From NCBI RefSeq assembly GCF_009193295.2, contig NZ_CP059973.1, positions 5,208,001-5,272,000 on the forward strand: a stretch of DNA of 64,000 bases, written 5' to 3'. Numbering within the stretch: the stretch's first letter is position 1; the number at the start of each line of letters is the position of its first letter. This document shows, in pieces, positions 43,850 to 54,166 of the stretch. The DNA is from Bacteroides luhongzhouii. Its GTDB lineage: Bacteria; Bacteroidota; Bacteroidia; Bacteroidales; Bacteroidaceae. The position numbers and the translations under genes are program-made. The notes under the pieces are model-generated. The model did not search any database. It had not been told where the DNA came from and saw only the letters and a program-made list of their open reading frames with translations.

Positions 43850-45109
43850 ATGCAGACAATTGACAAATTCAATTTTGCCGGTAAAAAGGCATTTGTTCGC
43901 GTGGACTTCAATGTACCCCTGGACGAAAACTTCAACATCACAGATGACACTCGTATGCGTGCAGCTCTTCCTACTTTGAAGAAGATCCTGGCAGACGGCG
44001 GAAGCATCATCATTGGCTCTCACCTGGGCCGTCCGAAAGGCGTTGCCGATAAATTCTCTTTGAAACATATCATCAAGCACCTGTCTGATTTGCTGGGCGT
44101 TGAAGTTCAGTTCGCTAACGACTGCATGGGCGAAGAAGCTGCTGTAAAAGCTGCTGCTCTGCAACCGGGAGAAGTGCTGTTGCTCGAAAATCTTCGCTTC
44201 TACGCTGAAGAAGAAGGCAAACCAAGAGGTTTGGCTGAAGATGCAACTGACGAAGAGAAAGCTGCTGCCAAGAAGGCAGTGAAAGAAAGCCAGAAAGAAT
44301 TTACCAAGAAATTGGCTTCTTATGCTGACTGCTACGTAAACGACGCATTCGGTACAGCTCACCGTGCACACGCTTCTACAGCATTGATCGCTAAATATTT
44401 CGATGTAAACAATAAGATGTTCGGTTACCTGATGGAAAAAGAAGTGAAAGCCGTTGATAAAGTATTGAACGACATCAAACGTCCGTTCACTGCTATCATG
44501 GGTGGTTCCAAAGTTTCTTCTAAAATCGAAATCATCGAAAACCTGTTGAGCAAAGTAGACAACCTGATCATCGCTGGTGGTATGACTTATACATTTACTA
44601 AAGCAATGGGCGGTAAAATCGGTATCTCTATCTGTGAGGACGACAAACTTGACCTGGCTTTGGATTTGATGAAGAAAGCAAAAGAAAAAGGTGTAAACCT
44701 GATATTGGCTGTTGACGCTAAGATTGCTGACGCATTCTCTAACGATGCCAATACTAAATTCTGTGCTGTTGACGAAATTCCTGACGGATGGGAAGGCCTT
44801 GACATCGGTCCTAAGACTGAAGAAATCTTCGCTAACGTTATCAAAGAATCTAAAACTATTCTTTGGAACGGTCCTACAGGTGTATTCGAATTTGACAACT
44901 TCACTCACGGCTCACGTGCAGTAGGTGAAGCAATCGTTGAAGCAACTAAGAACGGCGCATTCTCACTTGTTGGTGGTGGCGACTCTGTAGCTTGTGTCAA
45001 CAAGTTCGGTTTGGCTAGCGGTGTATCTTATGTTTCAACCGGTGGCGGCGCATTGCTCGAAGCAATCGAAGGAAAAGTTCTTCCGGGTATCGCTGCTATT
45101 CAAGAATAA
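43850..45109 (+). CDS. pgk: Phosphoglycerate kinase
   Basis: 419 residues. Role: glycolytic ATP formation from 1,3-bisphosphoglycerate. Seen: [56 protein letters not shown] and the nucleotide loop GGGDSVA near the C-terminus. Codon use is biased as in highly expressed genes, which leaves a long open frame on the opposite strand that is not a gene. Confidence 0.98.
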   Translation: MQTIDKFNFAGKKAFVRVDFNVPLDENFNITDDTRMRAALPTLKKILADGGSIIIGSHLGRPKGVADKFSLKHIIKHLSDLLGVEVQFANDCMGEEAAVKAAALQPGEVLLLENLRFYAEEEGKPRGLAEDATDEEKAAAKKAVKESQKEFTKKLASYADCYVNDAFGTAHRAHASTALIAKYFDVNNKMFGYLMEKEVKAVDKVLNDIKRPFTAIMGGSKVSSKIEIIENLLSKVDNLIIAGGMTYTFTKAMGGKIGISICEDDKLDLALDLMKKAKEKGVNLILAVDAKIADAFSNDANTKFCAVDEIPDGWEGLDIGPKTEEIFANVIKESKTILWNGPTGVFEFDNFTHGSRAVGEAIVEATKNGAFSLVGGGDSVACVNKFGLASGVSYVSTGGGALLEAIEGKVLPGIAAIQE

Positions 45110-45147
45110 TAGAACTAGATAATTAGTTAATTTTTTAAATAGTTAAT

Positions 45148-45187
45148 AATAAGAGGGCAGTTCTTTGTGAAAAGAGTTGCCCTTATT
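45148..45187 (+). terminator. Weak hairpin after pgk
   Basis: AATAAGAGGGCA pairs with TGCCCTTATT with a bulge; no T run follows, so termination is uncertain. Confidence 0.4.
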
Positions 45188-45201
45188 CATAAAAACGAGG
45201 T

Positions 45202-46170
45202 ATGAAAAGACCGATACTACTTTTTTGGTTCATCCTTTTCTTCCTTTACTCCTGTCAGAGTAAAAAAGGAGACAGCTCTTTTTTACCTCTAACCGAACTG
45301 CAACCACTCACCCTGGGCATGATGCCTACACTGGACGGACTCCCTTTCCACATAGCTAAAACACAAGGTATCTACGATTCATTAGGATTGGACCTGAGCA
45401 TTCTTTCATTCAACTCCGCCAACGATCGCGACGCCACTTTCCTGATTAGGAAAATGGATGGCATGATTACCGACTATCCCAGCGCAATAGTGCTGCAAGC
45501 TATCCATCATGCTGATTTAGGATTTATCTTGAAAAATAATGGTTACTTCTGCTTCATTGTCTCTAAAGAAAGTAATATCAACCAACTGGAACAACTCAAG
45601 GAAAAAAATATCGCTGTGTCACGCAACACAGTTATTGAATATGCTACTGACCAGTTATTAAGCAAAGCCGGAATCAGTCTTTCGGAAATGAATATGCCGG
45701 AAATCGGTCAGCTTCCTCTCCGCCTGCAAATGTTGCAGTACAATCAGATCGACGCCTCTTTCCTGCCCGACCCTGCCGCATCTATCGCCATGAACAGCAA
45801 ACATCGTTCATTGGTGAGCACACAAGAACTGGGCATTGATTTTACGGCTACCGCTTTTTCACGAAAAGCGCTCAACGAAAAAAGAAAAGAAATCGAACTA
45901 CTCATCACAGGCTATAATCTGGGAGTAGATTATATAAAAATGCATCCACAAAAGGAATGGGAGCAAGTGCTGATTGAAATAGGTGTACCGGAAAATCTGA
46001 CAGGACTTGTCGCCCTCCCCAATTATCAAAAAGCAAAACGCCCTTCAGCTGAAGGGATAGATAAAGCTATACAGTGGTTGAAAGAAAACCACCGAATCCC
46101 CGAGACCTACGCTGAAAAGAATCTGATTGACACAACGTATATCCCCACAATATCAACCAAAATCAAATAA
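45202..46170 (+). CDS. Substrate-binding lipoprotein (SsuA/THI5-like)
   Basis: 322 residues. Lipobox YSC at Cys17 followed by QSKKG. The NMT1/SsuA-type fold is seen in LTLGMMPTLDGLPFHIAKTQGIYDSLGLDL, the DRDATFLIRKMDG segment and LKEKNIAVSRNTVIEYA. Known: such proteins feed sulfonate, thiamine-precursor or nitrate ABC importers. No ABC permease or ATPase is adjacent, which is odd; a porin follows after 10 bp. Ligand unknown. Confidence 0.8.
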   Translation: MKRPILLFWFILFFLYSCQSKKGDSSFLPLTELQPLTLGMMPTLDGLPFHIAKTQGIYDSLGLDLSILSFNSANDRDATFLIRKMDGMITDYPSAIVLQAIHHADLGFILKNNGYFCFIVSKESNINQLEQLKEKNIAVSRNTVIEYATDQLLSKAGISLSEMNMPEIGQLPLRLQMLQYNQIDASFLPDPAASIAMNSKHRSLVSTQELGIDFTATAFSRKALNEKRKEIELLITGYNLGVDYIKMHPQKEWEQVLIEIGVPENLTGLVALPNYQKAKRPSAEGIDKAIQWLKENHRIPETYAEKNLIDTTYIPTISTKIK

Positions 46171-46180
46171 CAACTAACTC

Positions 46181-47224
46181 ATGCGAAAAACACTACTCCA
46201 ATTCTTAACCTTTGTTTTATGCATTACAGGTATGCAAAATCCGCTCCTGGCACAGGAGCAGACACCATTAAATCAAGTTGTCAACACACTGAAAGAACGG
46301 ATTAGCCTCTCCGGATATGCCCAATTGGGATATACTTATGACGATGCAGCGAATCCGGATAATACATTCGACATCAAACGAATCATTTTCATGGCACACG
46401 GAAAGATTACCAAACGGTGGACTTGTGATTTTATGTATGACTTCTACAATGGGGGCATGTTACTCGAAGTGTATACCGATTATCAGTTTCTCCCCGGACT
46501 TACGGCACGTATCGGTGAATTCAAGGTTCCTTATACCATAGAAAATGAATTATCTCCTACCACAGTAGAACTCATTAATTGTTATTCGCAGTCTGTTTGT
46601 TACCTGGCAGGAGTAAGCGGCAGCGATAAGTGTTACGGAATGACGTCCGGACGGGATATCGGTATGATGCTTCACGGGAAATTATTTCGTGACTTCCTGC
46701 AATATAAGGTGGCTGTAATGAATGGACAAGGATTGAACACCAAAGACAAAAACAGTCAAAAAGATGTGGTCGGTAACTTGATGGTTAATCCGCTGAAATG
46801 GTTATCCGTGGGTGGTTCGTTTATCCGCGGAACAGGACATGCCATAGCAGATTCGGAATATACCGGAATCAAAGCTGGAGAAAATTACGCCAAGAAACGT
46901 TGGAGTGCAGGAGGGGTTGTCACCACTTCCACCTTTAATCTGCGTACGGAATATCTCGGCGGAAAAGACAGGAATGTGAAAAGTGAAGGTTTCTATGCAA
47001 CAGGCAGCGTACGCTTCGCCCGGAATTTCGATTTCATCGCTTCTTATGACTATTTCAACCCGAATAAAGCTGCCGACTTCAAACAGAATAATTATATTGC
47101 AGGCGTACAGTACTGGTTTTATCCCAGATGCCGCTTACAAGCACAATATACTTTTTGCGACAAGCAAGGAGACGGACAAAAAGACTCCAATCTGATACAG
47201 GCACAAGTGCAGGTAAGATTTTAA
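46181..47224 (+). CDS. Porin, OprP/OprO-like
   Basis: 347 residues, signal peptide to LLAQE. A barrel with ISLSGYAQLGYTYDD, FDIKRIIFMAHGKI, ITKRWTCDFMYDFYNGG and ending in LIQAQVQVRF with terminal Phe. Resembles phosphate-selective-type porins common in Bacteroides. Transcribed with the substrate-binding lipoprotein; inference that both serve one substrate. Confidence 0.85.
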   Translation: MRKTLLQFLTFVLCITGMQNPLLAQEQTPLNQVVNTLKERISLSGYAQLGYTYDDAANPDNTFDIKRIIFMAHGKITKRWTCDFMYDFYNGGMLLEVYTDYQFLPGLTARIGEFKVPYTIENELSPTTVELINCYSQSVCYLAGVSGSDKCYGMTSGRDIGMMLHGKLFRDFLQYKVAVMNGQGLNTKDKNSQKDVVGNLMVNPLKWLSVGGSFIRGTGHAIADSEYTGIKAGENYAKKRWSAGGVVTTSTFNLRTEYLGGKDRNVKSEGFYATGSVRFARNFDFIASYDYFNPNKAADFKQNNYIAGVQYWFYPRCRLQAQYTFCDKQGDGQKDSNLIQAQVQVRF

Positions 47225-47293
47225 TTTAACGAAGAATCTTATATTATCAGGCACGGATTACATAAACCAATTAATAACAGAAACCAAGAAATC

Positions 47294-48478
47294 ATGGAAC
47301 ACAAAATCGCCGAAACCAACGCCCGAATAGACGTGGCCGACGTATTAAGAGGATTAGCAGTAATGGGAATTATTCTCTTACACAGTATTGAACACTTTAA
47401 TTTCTACTCCTTCCCGGAAGAAGTACCTTTTGAATGGATGAAATTTACCGATCAGGCTATTTGGAGAGGATTATTCTTCACATTCAGTAACAAAGCATAC
47501 GCTGTGTTTGCCCTGCTCTTCGGTTTCAGTTTCTATATTCAAGACAACAACCAACAACGGAGAGGGAAAGATTTCCGCTTGCGATTTTTATGGAGATTAT
47601 TCATTCTCTTCATTATAGGACAGTTCAATGCCGCCTTCTTTACCGGTGAAATATTGACCATGTATGCGATTTTAGGAATTATCCTTCCGATATTCTGCCG
47701 GATGAGTGACCGCACGGTTGTCATCTTCGCTACTTTACTAATTTTACAACCTATCGATTGGGGGAAATTGATTTATGCTTTGTGTAATCCTGACTATGTG
47801 GCAGGAAAAAGTTTGGCAGGTTATTATTTCAGCATTGCTTTCGACGTGCAAAAGAATGGAACGTTCCTCGAAACAGTCCGCATGAATATGTGGGAAGGAC
47901 AACTGGCCAATATGACCTGGGCACTGGAACATGGACGTATCTTACAGACACCGGGATTATTCTTATTCGGAATGCTTGTCGGTCGCCGCAAATATTTCCT
48001 GTACAGCGAACAGAACGAACGCCTGTGGCTAAAGGCATTGGCCGTTTCACTTCTCTGCTTCTTCCCCATCTACGGATTGAACAATATGTTGCCGGAATTC
48101 ATCGAACGAAGTGCCGTCCTTGTTCCCCTCCAATTGATTTTAAGTTCATTCAGCAGCCTTAGCTTCATGGTATTGCTGGTAACAGGATTACTGCTGACTT
48201 TCTACCGCGTAAAGGACCGCAGCTTCTTTATGCGTTTCACATCTTATGGTAAAATGAGTTTAACAAACTATCTCGGACAATCTATTTTCGGTTCTCTTTT
48301 GTTCTATCATTGGGGATTCGAACTTGGAAGATATTTAGGAATCACTTACAGTTTCCTTTTTGGCATCCTTTTTGTTATATTACAAATGGTATTCTGTTCG
48401 TGGTGGCTCCGGCACCATAAACACGGTCCTTTTGAGGGTCTCTGGAAACGTTTGACCTGGATTGGAAAAAATAAATAA
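47294..48478 (+). CDS. DUF418-family membrane protein
   Basis: 394 residues, about ten membrane segments. N-terminal RIDVADVLRGLAVMGIILLHSIEHF and C-terminal FTSYGKMSLTNYLGQSIFGSLLFYHWGFELG are the DUF418/acyltransferase-3-like signature. Role unknown; related proteins acylate envelope components. Lies 69 bp after the porin gene. Confidence 0.85.
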   Translation: MEHKIAETNARIDVADVLRGLAVMGIILLHSIEHFNFYSFPEEVPFEWMKFTDQAIWRGLFFTFSNKAYAVFALLFGFSFYIQDNNQQRRGKDFRLRFLWRLFILFIIGQFNAAFFTGEILTMYAILGIILPIFCRMSDRTVVIFATLLILQPIDWGKLIYALCNPDYVAGKSLAGYYFSIAFDVQKNGTFLETVRMNMWEGQLANMTWALEHGRILQTPGLFLFGMLVGRRKYFLYSEQNERLWLKALAVSLLCFFPIYGLNNMLPEFIERSAVLVPLQLILSSFSSLSFMVLLVTGLLLTFYRVKDRSFFMRFTSYGKMSLTNYLGQSIFGSLLFYHWGFELGRYLGITYSFLFGILFVILQMVFCSWWLRHHKHGPFEGLWKRLTWIGKNK

Positions 48479-48485
48479 TAAAATA

Positions 48486-50693
48486 ATGATGAACGAAAAA
48501 ACGATTAATGAACAATACGCATATATACGTACTTTACTTGAAGAGAAAAGACTCAAAGAGGCCCTAATGCAGTTGGAATCTTTGCTGTGGCAGTGTCCCG
48601 ACTGGGATTTGCGCACTCGCCTGGAACAATTGCAGACCTCTTACAAATATATGCTGGAATACATGAAACAGGGAGCAAACGACCCTGAACGGTGGAATCT
48701 GTATCAGAAAATGGTAGCAGACACCTGGGGAATTGCCGACCAATCACGTCTGCTCATGTTGGATAATGCTTCATCAAGATACTATCATGAAGTACGCCGC
48801 ACTCCCGTATCGGCGGACTTGGCTAACTATGGTATAAAAACAATATTACACATGCTGGAGTCATTTAATGACGACTTGGCAGTCAGCGGATTACTGTCTG
48901 ACGAAAAGATGGATGAAGTATTAAAGCGGCATGAAGATACGCTCAAGTTTATGTTTATAAGAACATGGACAAACAGCGCATGGACTCCCGAAGACGAGGA
49001 AGACGCAAAAGCCATGCTTACCTCGGAATTACTTCCGGGAGATGACTTATGCTTATTTGTCAGTGCCCTTACATTGAGCTTGATGGAATGTTTCGACTTA
49101 CGAAAAATAGTGTGGCTGCTCAATGCTTACGAACACCCTAACGTCAACATCAGCCAACGGGCATTGGTAGGTACAATGATTATTTTCCACATCTACAGAA
49201 ACCGTCTTCCTTTTTATCCGGAACTCATCAAAAGGGTAGATCTGATGGAGGAAATACCTTCATTCAGAGAAGACGTCGCACGTATATACCGCCAAATGCT
49301 ATTATGTCAGGAAACGGAAAAGATTGATAAAAAGATGAGGGAAGAGATTATTCCTGAAATGCTGAAGAATGTCTCCTCCATGAAAAATATGCGGTTCGGT
49401 TTTGAAGAAAACGATGAAGAAAACAATGATATGAACCCGGATTGGGAAGATGCATTCGAGAAGTCCGGTCTGGGGGATAAATTGCGTGAAATGAACGAAC
49501 TGCAGCTAGAGGGCGCAGATGTGTATATGAGTACTTTTGCCGCATTGAAAAATTATCCGTTCTTCCGCGAGGTACATAACTGGTTTTATCCATTCAGCAA
49601 ACAACAGTCCAATGTGCACAAAGCAATGAAGCAAGCGGGAAATCAGGGAGGCAGTCTGTTGGACTTAATTCTTCAATCGGGATTTTTCAGCAACAGCGAT
49701 AAGTACTCGCTCTTTTTCACGATTCATCAATTGCCACAGTCGCAACAGGATATGATGTTGAGTCAGCTGAACGAACAGCAGGTGGCAGAATTGGCAGAGA
49801 AATCGAATGTTGAAACAATGAAGAGATTCAATGAACGTCCGGGAACGGTCAGCAACCAATACCTGCACGACTTGTACCGTTTCTTCAAACTTAGTGTACG
49901 CAAGAGTGAGTTCAGAGATATTTTTAAAGAGAAACTCGATCTTCATCACGTTCCTGCACTTGACAATATATTGTGTTGGAAAGATGTATTGTTCCCCATT
50001 GCCGATTTTTATCTGTCAAAAGAACGTTGGGACGAGGCTACCGAAATTTATGAAGAACTGGAGTATATCGGAGGATTCAAAGGAGAAAGTGCGGAATGTT
50101 ATCAGAAGTTTGGCTATGCATTACAGAAAAGAAAGAAATATGCAGAAGCTATTCAGGCTTATCTGAAAGCAGACACGCTGAAGCCGGATAATATCTGGAA
50201 CAATCGCCACCTGGCTATTTGTTACCGGCTAAACAGAAACTATCAGGCTGCACTCACTTATTATAAAAAGGTAGAAGAAGCTGCTCCGGAAGATACCAAT
50301 GTGACTTTCTATATCGGTAGTTGCCTGACTGAATTGGGACAATATGAGGAAGCTCTGAATTATTTCTTCAAGTTGGATTTCATCGAGAACAATTGTATAA
50401 AGGCATGGCGCGGCATCGGTTGGTGCTCGTTCATCAACCAGAAATATGAACAGGCGATGAAATATTATGAAAAGATCATTGGACAAAAGCCGCTGGCTAT
50501 TGATTATATGAACGCAGGACATGTGGCCTGGGTAATGGGAGATATTCAGAAAGCTGCCGTTTTCTACGGAAAAGCCATTACGGCTAGTGGAAACCGGGAA
50601 AGATTCCTGGAGATGTTCCATAAAGATAAAGACTCTCTTCTCATACAAGGGATTCGGGAAGAAGACATTCCTCTGATGCTGGATTTATTATAG
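48486..50693 (+). CDS. Tetratricopeptide-repeat protein
   Basis: 735 residues from the ATG at 48486 (48489 is also possible; an ATG at 48462 overlaps the previous gene). The N-terminal 450 residues are helical and unrecognised. TPR units span about residues 505-735 (ADFYLSKERWDEATEIYEEL, YQKFGYALQKRKKYAEAI, YYKKVEEAAPEDTN, YFKLDFIENNC, YYEKIIGQKP). No signal peptide. A cytoplasmic scaffold; partner unknown. Confidence 0.85.
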   Translation: MMNEKTINEQYAYIRTLLEEKRLKEALMQLESLLWQCPDWDLRTRLEQLQTSYKYMLEYMKQGANDPERWNLYQKMVADTWGIADQSRLLMLDNASSRYYHEVRRTPVSADLANYGIKTILHMLESFNDDLAVSGLLSDEKMDEVLKRHEDTLKFMFIRTWTNSAWTPEDEEDAKAMLTSELLPGDDLCLFVSALTLSLMECFDLRKIVWLLNAYEHPNVNISQRALVGTMIIFHIYRNRLPFYPELIKRVDLMEEIPSFREDVARIYRQMLLCQETEKIDKKMREEIIPEMLKNVSSMKNMRFGFEENDEENNDMNPDWEDAFEKSGLGDKLREMNELQLEGADVYMSTFAALKNYPFFREVHNWFYPFSKQQSNVHKAMKQAGNQGGSLLDLILQSGFFSNSDKYSLFFTIHQLPQSQQDMMLSQLNEQQVAELAEKSNVETMKRFNERPGTVSNQYLHDLYRFFKLSVRKSEFRDIFKEKLDLHHVPALDNILCWKDVLFPIADFYLSKERWDEATEIYEELEYIGGFKGESAECYQKFGYALQKRKKYAEAIQAYLKADTLKPDNIWNNRHLAICYRLNRNYQAALTYYKKVEEAAPEDTNVTFYIGSCLTELGQYEEALNYFFKLDFIENNCIKAWRGIGWCSFINQKYEQAMKYYEKIIGQKPLAIDYMNAGHVAWVMGDIQKAAVFYGKAITASGNRERFLEMFHKDKDSLLIQGIREEDIPLMLDLL

Positions 50694-50752
50694 TCTCCCG
50701 CATCTTTCAATTTGGGATATTCAGTAAATATCCCTGCTTAAGAATACAGAAA

Positions 50753-50786
50753 AAGGCTGCCTCAAAATAGAAAATGAGGCAGCCTT
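50753..50786. terminator. Shared terminator between the TPR and Maf genes
   Basis: A perfect 12-bp stem AAGGCTGCCTCA/TGAGGCAGCCTT. The T run is better on the minus strand (maf side); the plus side has TCTCATATT. Confidence 0.75.
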
Positions 50787-50841
50787 CTCATATTATTGGG
50801 TTGAGTAGAGATGAGATAGTCAGATAGATTCACGAGCCCTA

Positions 50842-51423
50842 CTATAACTTTTTCAACTCTCCATACAACTTCTGTATGGGAAGTCCCATAATATTATAGA
50901 AGCTACCTGAAATTGATTTCACTCCGATATACCCGATCCATTCCTGAACGCCATAGGCTCCTGCCTTATCCATCGGCAGATAGCGATCGACATAATACAG
51001 GATTTCATCTTCTGACAAGACATCAAACAATACTTCGGAGGAAGCAGTAAAGCTTTTTTGCCATTCGGTGGTAGCCAGGCAAACACCTGTGAAAACCTGA
51101 TGAGACTTTCCCGAAAGAGCACGAAGCATTTCAATGGCTCCTTCCCTGCCCTCCGGTTTTCCAAGTACTTTTCCATCCAGCCAGACTATGGTATCTGCTG
51201 TAATCAATAATTCTCCCGGCTCCATCATGGTACGATAGGCATCCGCCTTTTCACGAGCAATATATTCGGGTATTTCAGCACCAACCAATGTATCCGGATA
51301 CGACTCGTCTACATCCGGCAATGTTCTGACTACATAATCTACTCCCAAGCCTGACATCAGTTCTTTCCGACGGGGAGAATTGGAGGCTAATATAATCTGA
51401 TATTTCTTTAAGTTATCAAGCAT
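50842..51423 (-). CDS. maf: Maf-like nucleotide pyrophosphatase
   Basis: 193 residues. Seen: ILASNSPRRKELMSG at the N-terminus, ADTIVWLDGKVLGKP, and KAGAYGVQEWIGYIGVKSISGSFYNIMGLP. Role: hydrolyses non-canonical NTPs (dTTP/UTP type by the motif set). Length is typical. Last gene of the minus-strand group, 71 bp after the KdsC-like gene. Confidence 0.95.
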   Translation of the reverse strand: MLDNLKKYQIILASNSPRRKELMSGLGVDYVVRTLPDVDESYPDTLVGAEIPEYIAREKADAYRTMMEPGELLITADTIVWLDGKVLGKPEGREGAIEMLRALSGKSHQVFTGVCLATTEWQKSFTASSEVLFDVLSEDEILYYVDRYLPMDKAGAYGVQEWIGYIGVKSISGSFYNIMGLPIQKLYGELKKL

Positions 51424-51494
51424 TATTTTATTTACAATTTGACGATTTACTATTTATGATTGAAAATACTTTTTATTGATGTTACCAGTTGATC

Positions 51495-52791
<1,297 letters not shown>

Positions 52792-52798
52792 TATTTCT

Positions 52799-53134
52799 TT
52801 ACCGTTTTGCAAACCAGAATAAAATGATTCCGACAATGAGCAGAGTCAATGGCAACAGATACCCGGATAACGAACCCAGCAATGATATTACCAGACTGAT
52901 ATTCATCACCAGCCAAAGACCAAGCAACACAAAACCAATTGATTTGTCACGTTTAAAAATAAGAAAACAGATCGAAGCATACAATAACATATTGTCCTTA
53001 TTCATCACCCAAGGTAGTCCAACAGTAGAGAAATGAATCAGTTTATCAATCAGATAAAGTGCTCCGATAACGATAAAGGTAACAGCAGTAGCCAAATAAG
53101 TATCTTTGCTGTTACTCGCTTTAGCAGCTCCCAT
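52799..53134 (-). CDS. Small integral membrane protein (111 aa)
   Basis: Four hydrophobic segments (TAVTFIVIGALYLIDKL, NMLLYASICFLIF, IGFVLLGLWLVMNISLVISL, YLLPLTLLIVGIILFWF). Resembles LiaF/DUF5668-type membrane domains. Begins 2 bp after the nitroreductase stop and ends 7 bp before the next start, so it belongs to this operon. Confidence 0.8.
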   Translation of the reverse strand: MGAAKASNSKDTYLATAVTFIVIGALYLIDKLIHFSTVGLPWVMNKDNMLLYASICFLIFKRDKSIGFVLLGLWLVMNISLVISLLGSLSGYLLPLTLLIVGIILFWFAKR

Positions 53135-53136
53135 AT

Positions 53137-53673
53137 TTATTTTCCTCCGAATTTATTTATGTGAATTTTCTCCCATTGAAGATGTTCTTCGTTGAAAGGT
53201 TTACGTTCCATCCCTTTATGTCCGATAGCAATAACGGAAAGAATTTGAAGTTGCAAAGGAATATCCAGGATTCCATGAACAAATTCATCGGAAGGCATTC
53301 CGGTAGCAGTGAAACGTTCGCGAACCTGCACCCAGCAGCTTCCCAAACCCAAATCTTCAGCCTGCAACTGTATCATGATGGAAGCAATAGAAGCATCTTC
53401 AATCCAAACATCACTGGCCAACGGATCGGCCATTACCACAATTGCTAAAGCTGCGTCGGCAATGAATGAAGAAGCCTGTTCCTTGCAATGAGACAATTCT
53501 TTCAATACCTCTTTATCATCAATCACTACAAACTGCCAACTATTACTACGTTTGGAAGAAGGAGACATCAAAGCTGCTTTCATCAACGTAACTACCTGAT
53601 CTTGTGTCAACTCTTCATCGGTGAACTTCCGCATACTACGACGGTTCTTTATTAATTCACTGAAATTTTCCAT
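53137..53673 (-). CDS. Nitroreductase family protein
   Basis: 178 residues from MENFSELIKNRRSMRKF; an in-frame ATG at 53691 would leave a leader of only about 8 nt. FMN-binding pattern: RRSMRKF, PSSKRSNSWQFVVID, and GLGSCWVQVRERF. NAD(P)H-dependent, FMN enzyme of unknown substrate. First gene of the operon, with promoter box 53706-53713. Confidence 0.93.
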   Translation of the reverse strand: MENFSELIKNRRSMRKFTDEELTQDQVVTLMKAALMSPSSKRSNSWQFVVIDDKEVLKELSHCKEQASSFIADAALAIVVMADPLASDVWIEDASIASIMIQLQAEDLGLGSCWVQVRERFTATGMPSDEFVHGILDIPLQLQILSVIAIGHKGMERKPFNEEHLQWEKIHINKFGGK

Positions 53674-53705
53674 ATTATTTTTTGGTTTCATTTGATTAAT
53701 GTATG

Positions 53706-53713
53706 CAAAGATA
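53706..53713 (-). promoter_or_regulatory. -7 box of the nitroreductase-maf operon
   Basis: TATCTTTG on the minus strand, 32 bp before the ATG at 53673. Confidence 0.65.
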
Positions 53714-53825
53714 ATGCAAACCGAGCGTAATAGGAAATAAAAGTATCTTTTTCATTTCTATTGTCAGAAGGGAATCTATGAGATGAAAAGAGCGCCAAAT
53801 ACTCCACTAAATGAAGAATATATTG

Positions 53826-53833
53826 TATCTTTG
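53826..53833 (+). promoter_or_regulatory. -7 box of the ArfA-like gene
   Basis: TATCTTTG, 20 bp before the ATG at 53854, so the leader is about 14 nt. Confidence 0.65.
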
Positions 53834-53853
53834 CACAGAGAAATAATTTCATT

Positions 53854-54078
53854 ATGAAAAAGCGAATTACACAAGACGATTACATTAAAGCGAATCGTAA
53901 AGCTAGCCGTGAGGCAGAAATCGAGATGTACGGGCACCCTATTTGTCACAAACGAGTGCACCAGTCAAAGAAAGTATATAACCGCAGAAAGATAAAGGCA
54001 GCCGATAAAAAGCTGCCTTATTTTTTTGTCTTCAAAATGGCGTCACTATCCCCCAGACATAGCGACACTATGCAATAG
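53854..54078 (+). CDS. Small basic protein, candidate ArfA-like ribosome-rescue factor (nonstop gene)
   Basis: Full frame is 74 residues, starting MKKRITQDDYIKANRK. An intrinsic terminator (53995-54027) lies inside the frame; an mRNA ending there would hold 58 codons and no stop. Residues 29-40 read HPICHKRVHQSKK. From memory E. coli ArfA has DPLFRQRVEKNKK, matching at P, R, V and both K in the same positions, followed in both by a Lys/Arg-rich stretch. Known: arfA and brfA mRNAs end before their stop through a hairpin in the frame, so tmRNA destroys the product unless trans-translation fails. Inference: the same design here. The last 16 residues run through the 22-bp repeats and are probably not made normally. 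Confidence 0.65.
   Translation: MKKRITQDDYIKANRKASREAEIEMYGHPICHKRVHQSKKVYNRRKIKAADKKLPYFFVFKMASLSPRHSDTMQ
53995..54027 (+). terminator. Intrinsic terminator inside the ArfA-like frame
   Basis: AAGGCAGC (53995-54002) pairs with GCTGCCTT (54012-54019), followed by A and seven T. It lies 49 bp before the frame's stop codon. Confidence 0.85.
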
Positions 54079-54115
54079 AAATAGCGTCACTATCATGATA
54101 GGATAGCGTCACTAT
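54038..54115. repeat. Four ATAGCGTCACTAT repeats at an exact 22-bp period
   Basis: TAGCGTCACTAT-type units start at 54038, 54060, 54082 and 54104, exactly 22 bp apart. The first begins TGG and the second has GAC for GTC. ATAG and CTAT arms make each a partial palindrome. Same period as the array at 39066 but unrelated sequence. It lies between the terminator at 54027 and the convergent carbonic anhydrase gene. Confidence 0.85.
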
Positions 54116-54166
54116 ATTTAGGAGGTTAAAAAAGAAGGTTATCTATTTACCTATCTATCTAATTAT

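Noticed and set aside
43058..44908. 616-codon minus-strand open frame opposite nth and pgk
   Set aside because: It is the antisense shadow of two unmistakable genes, arises from their biased codon use, is rich in Phe, Cys, His and Ser, and has no domain.
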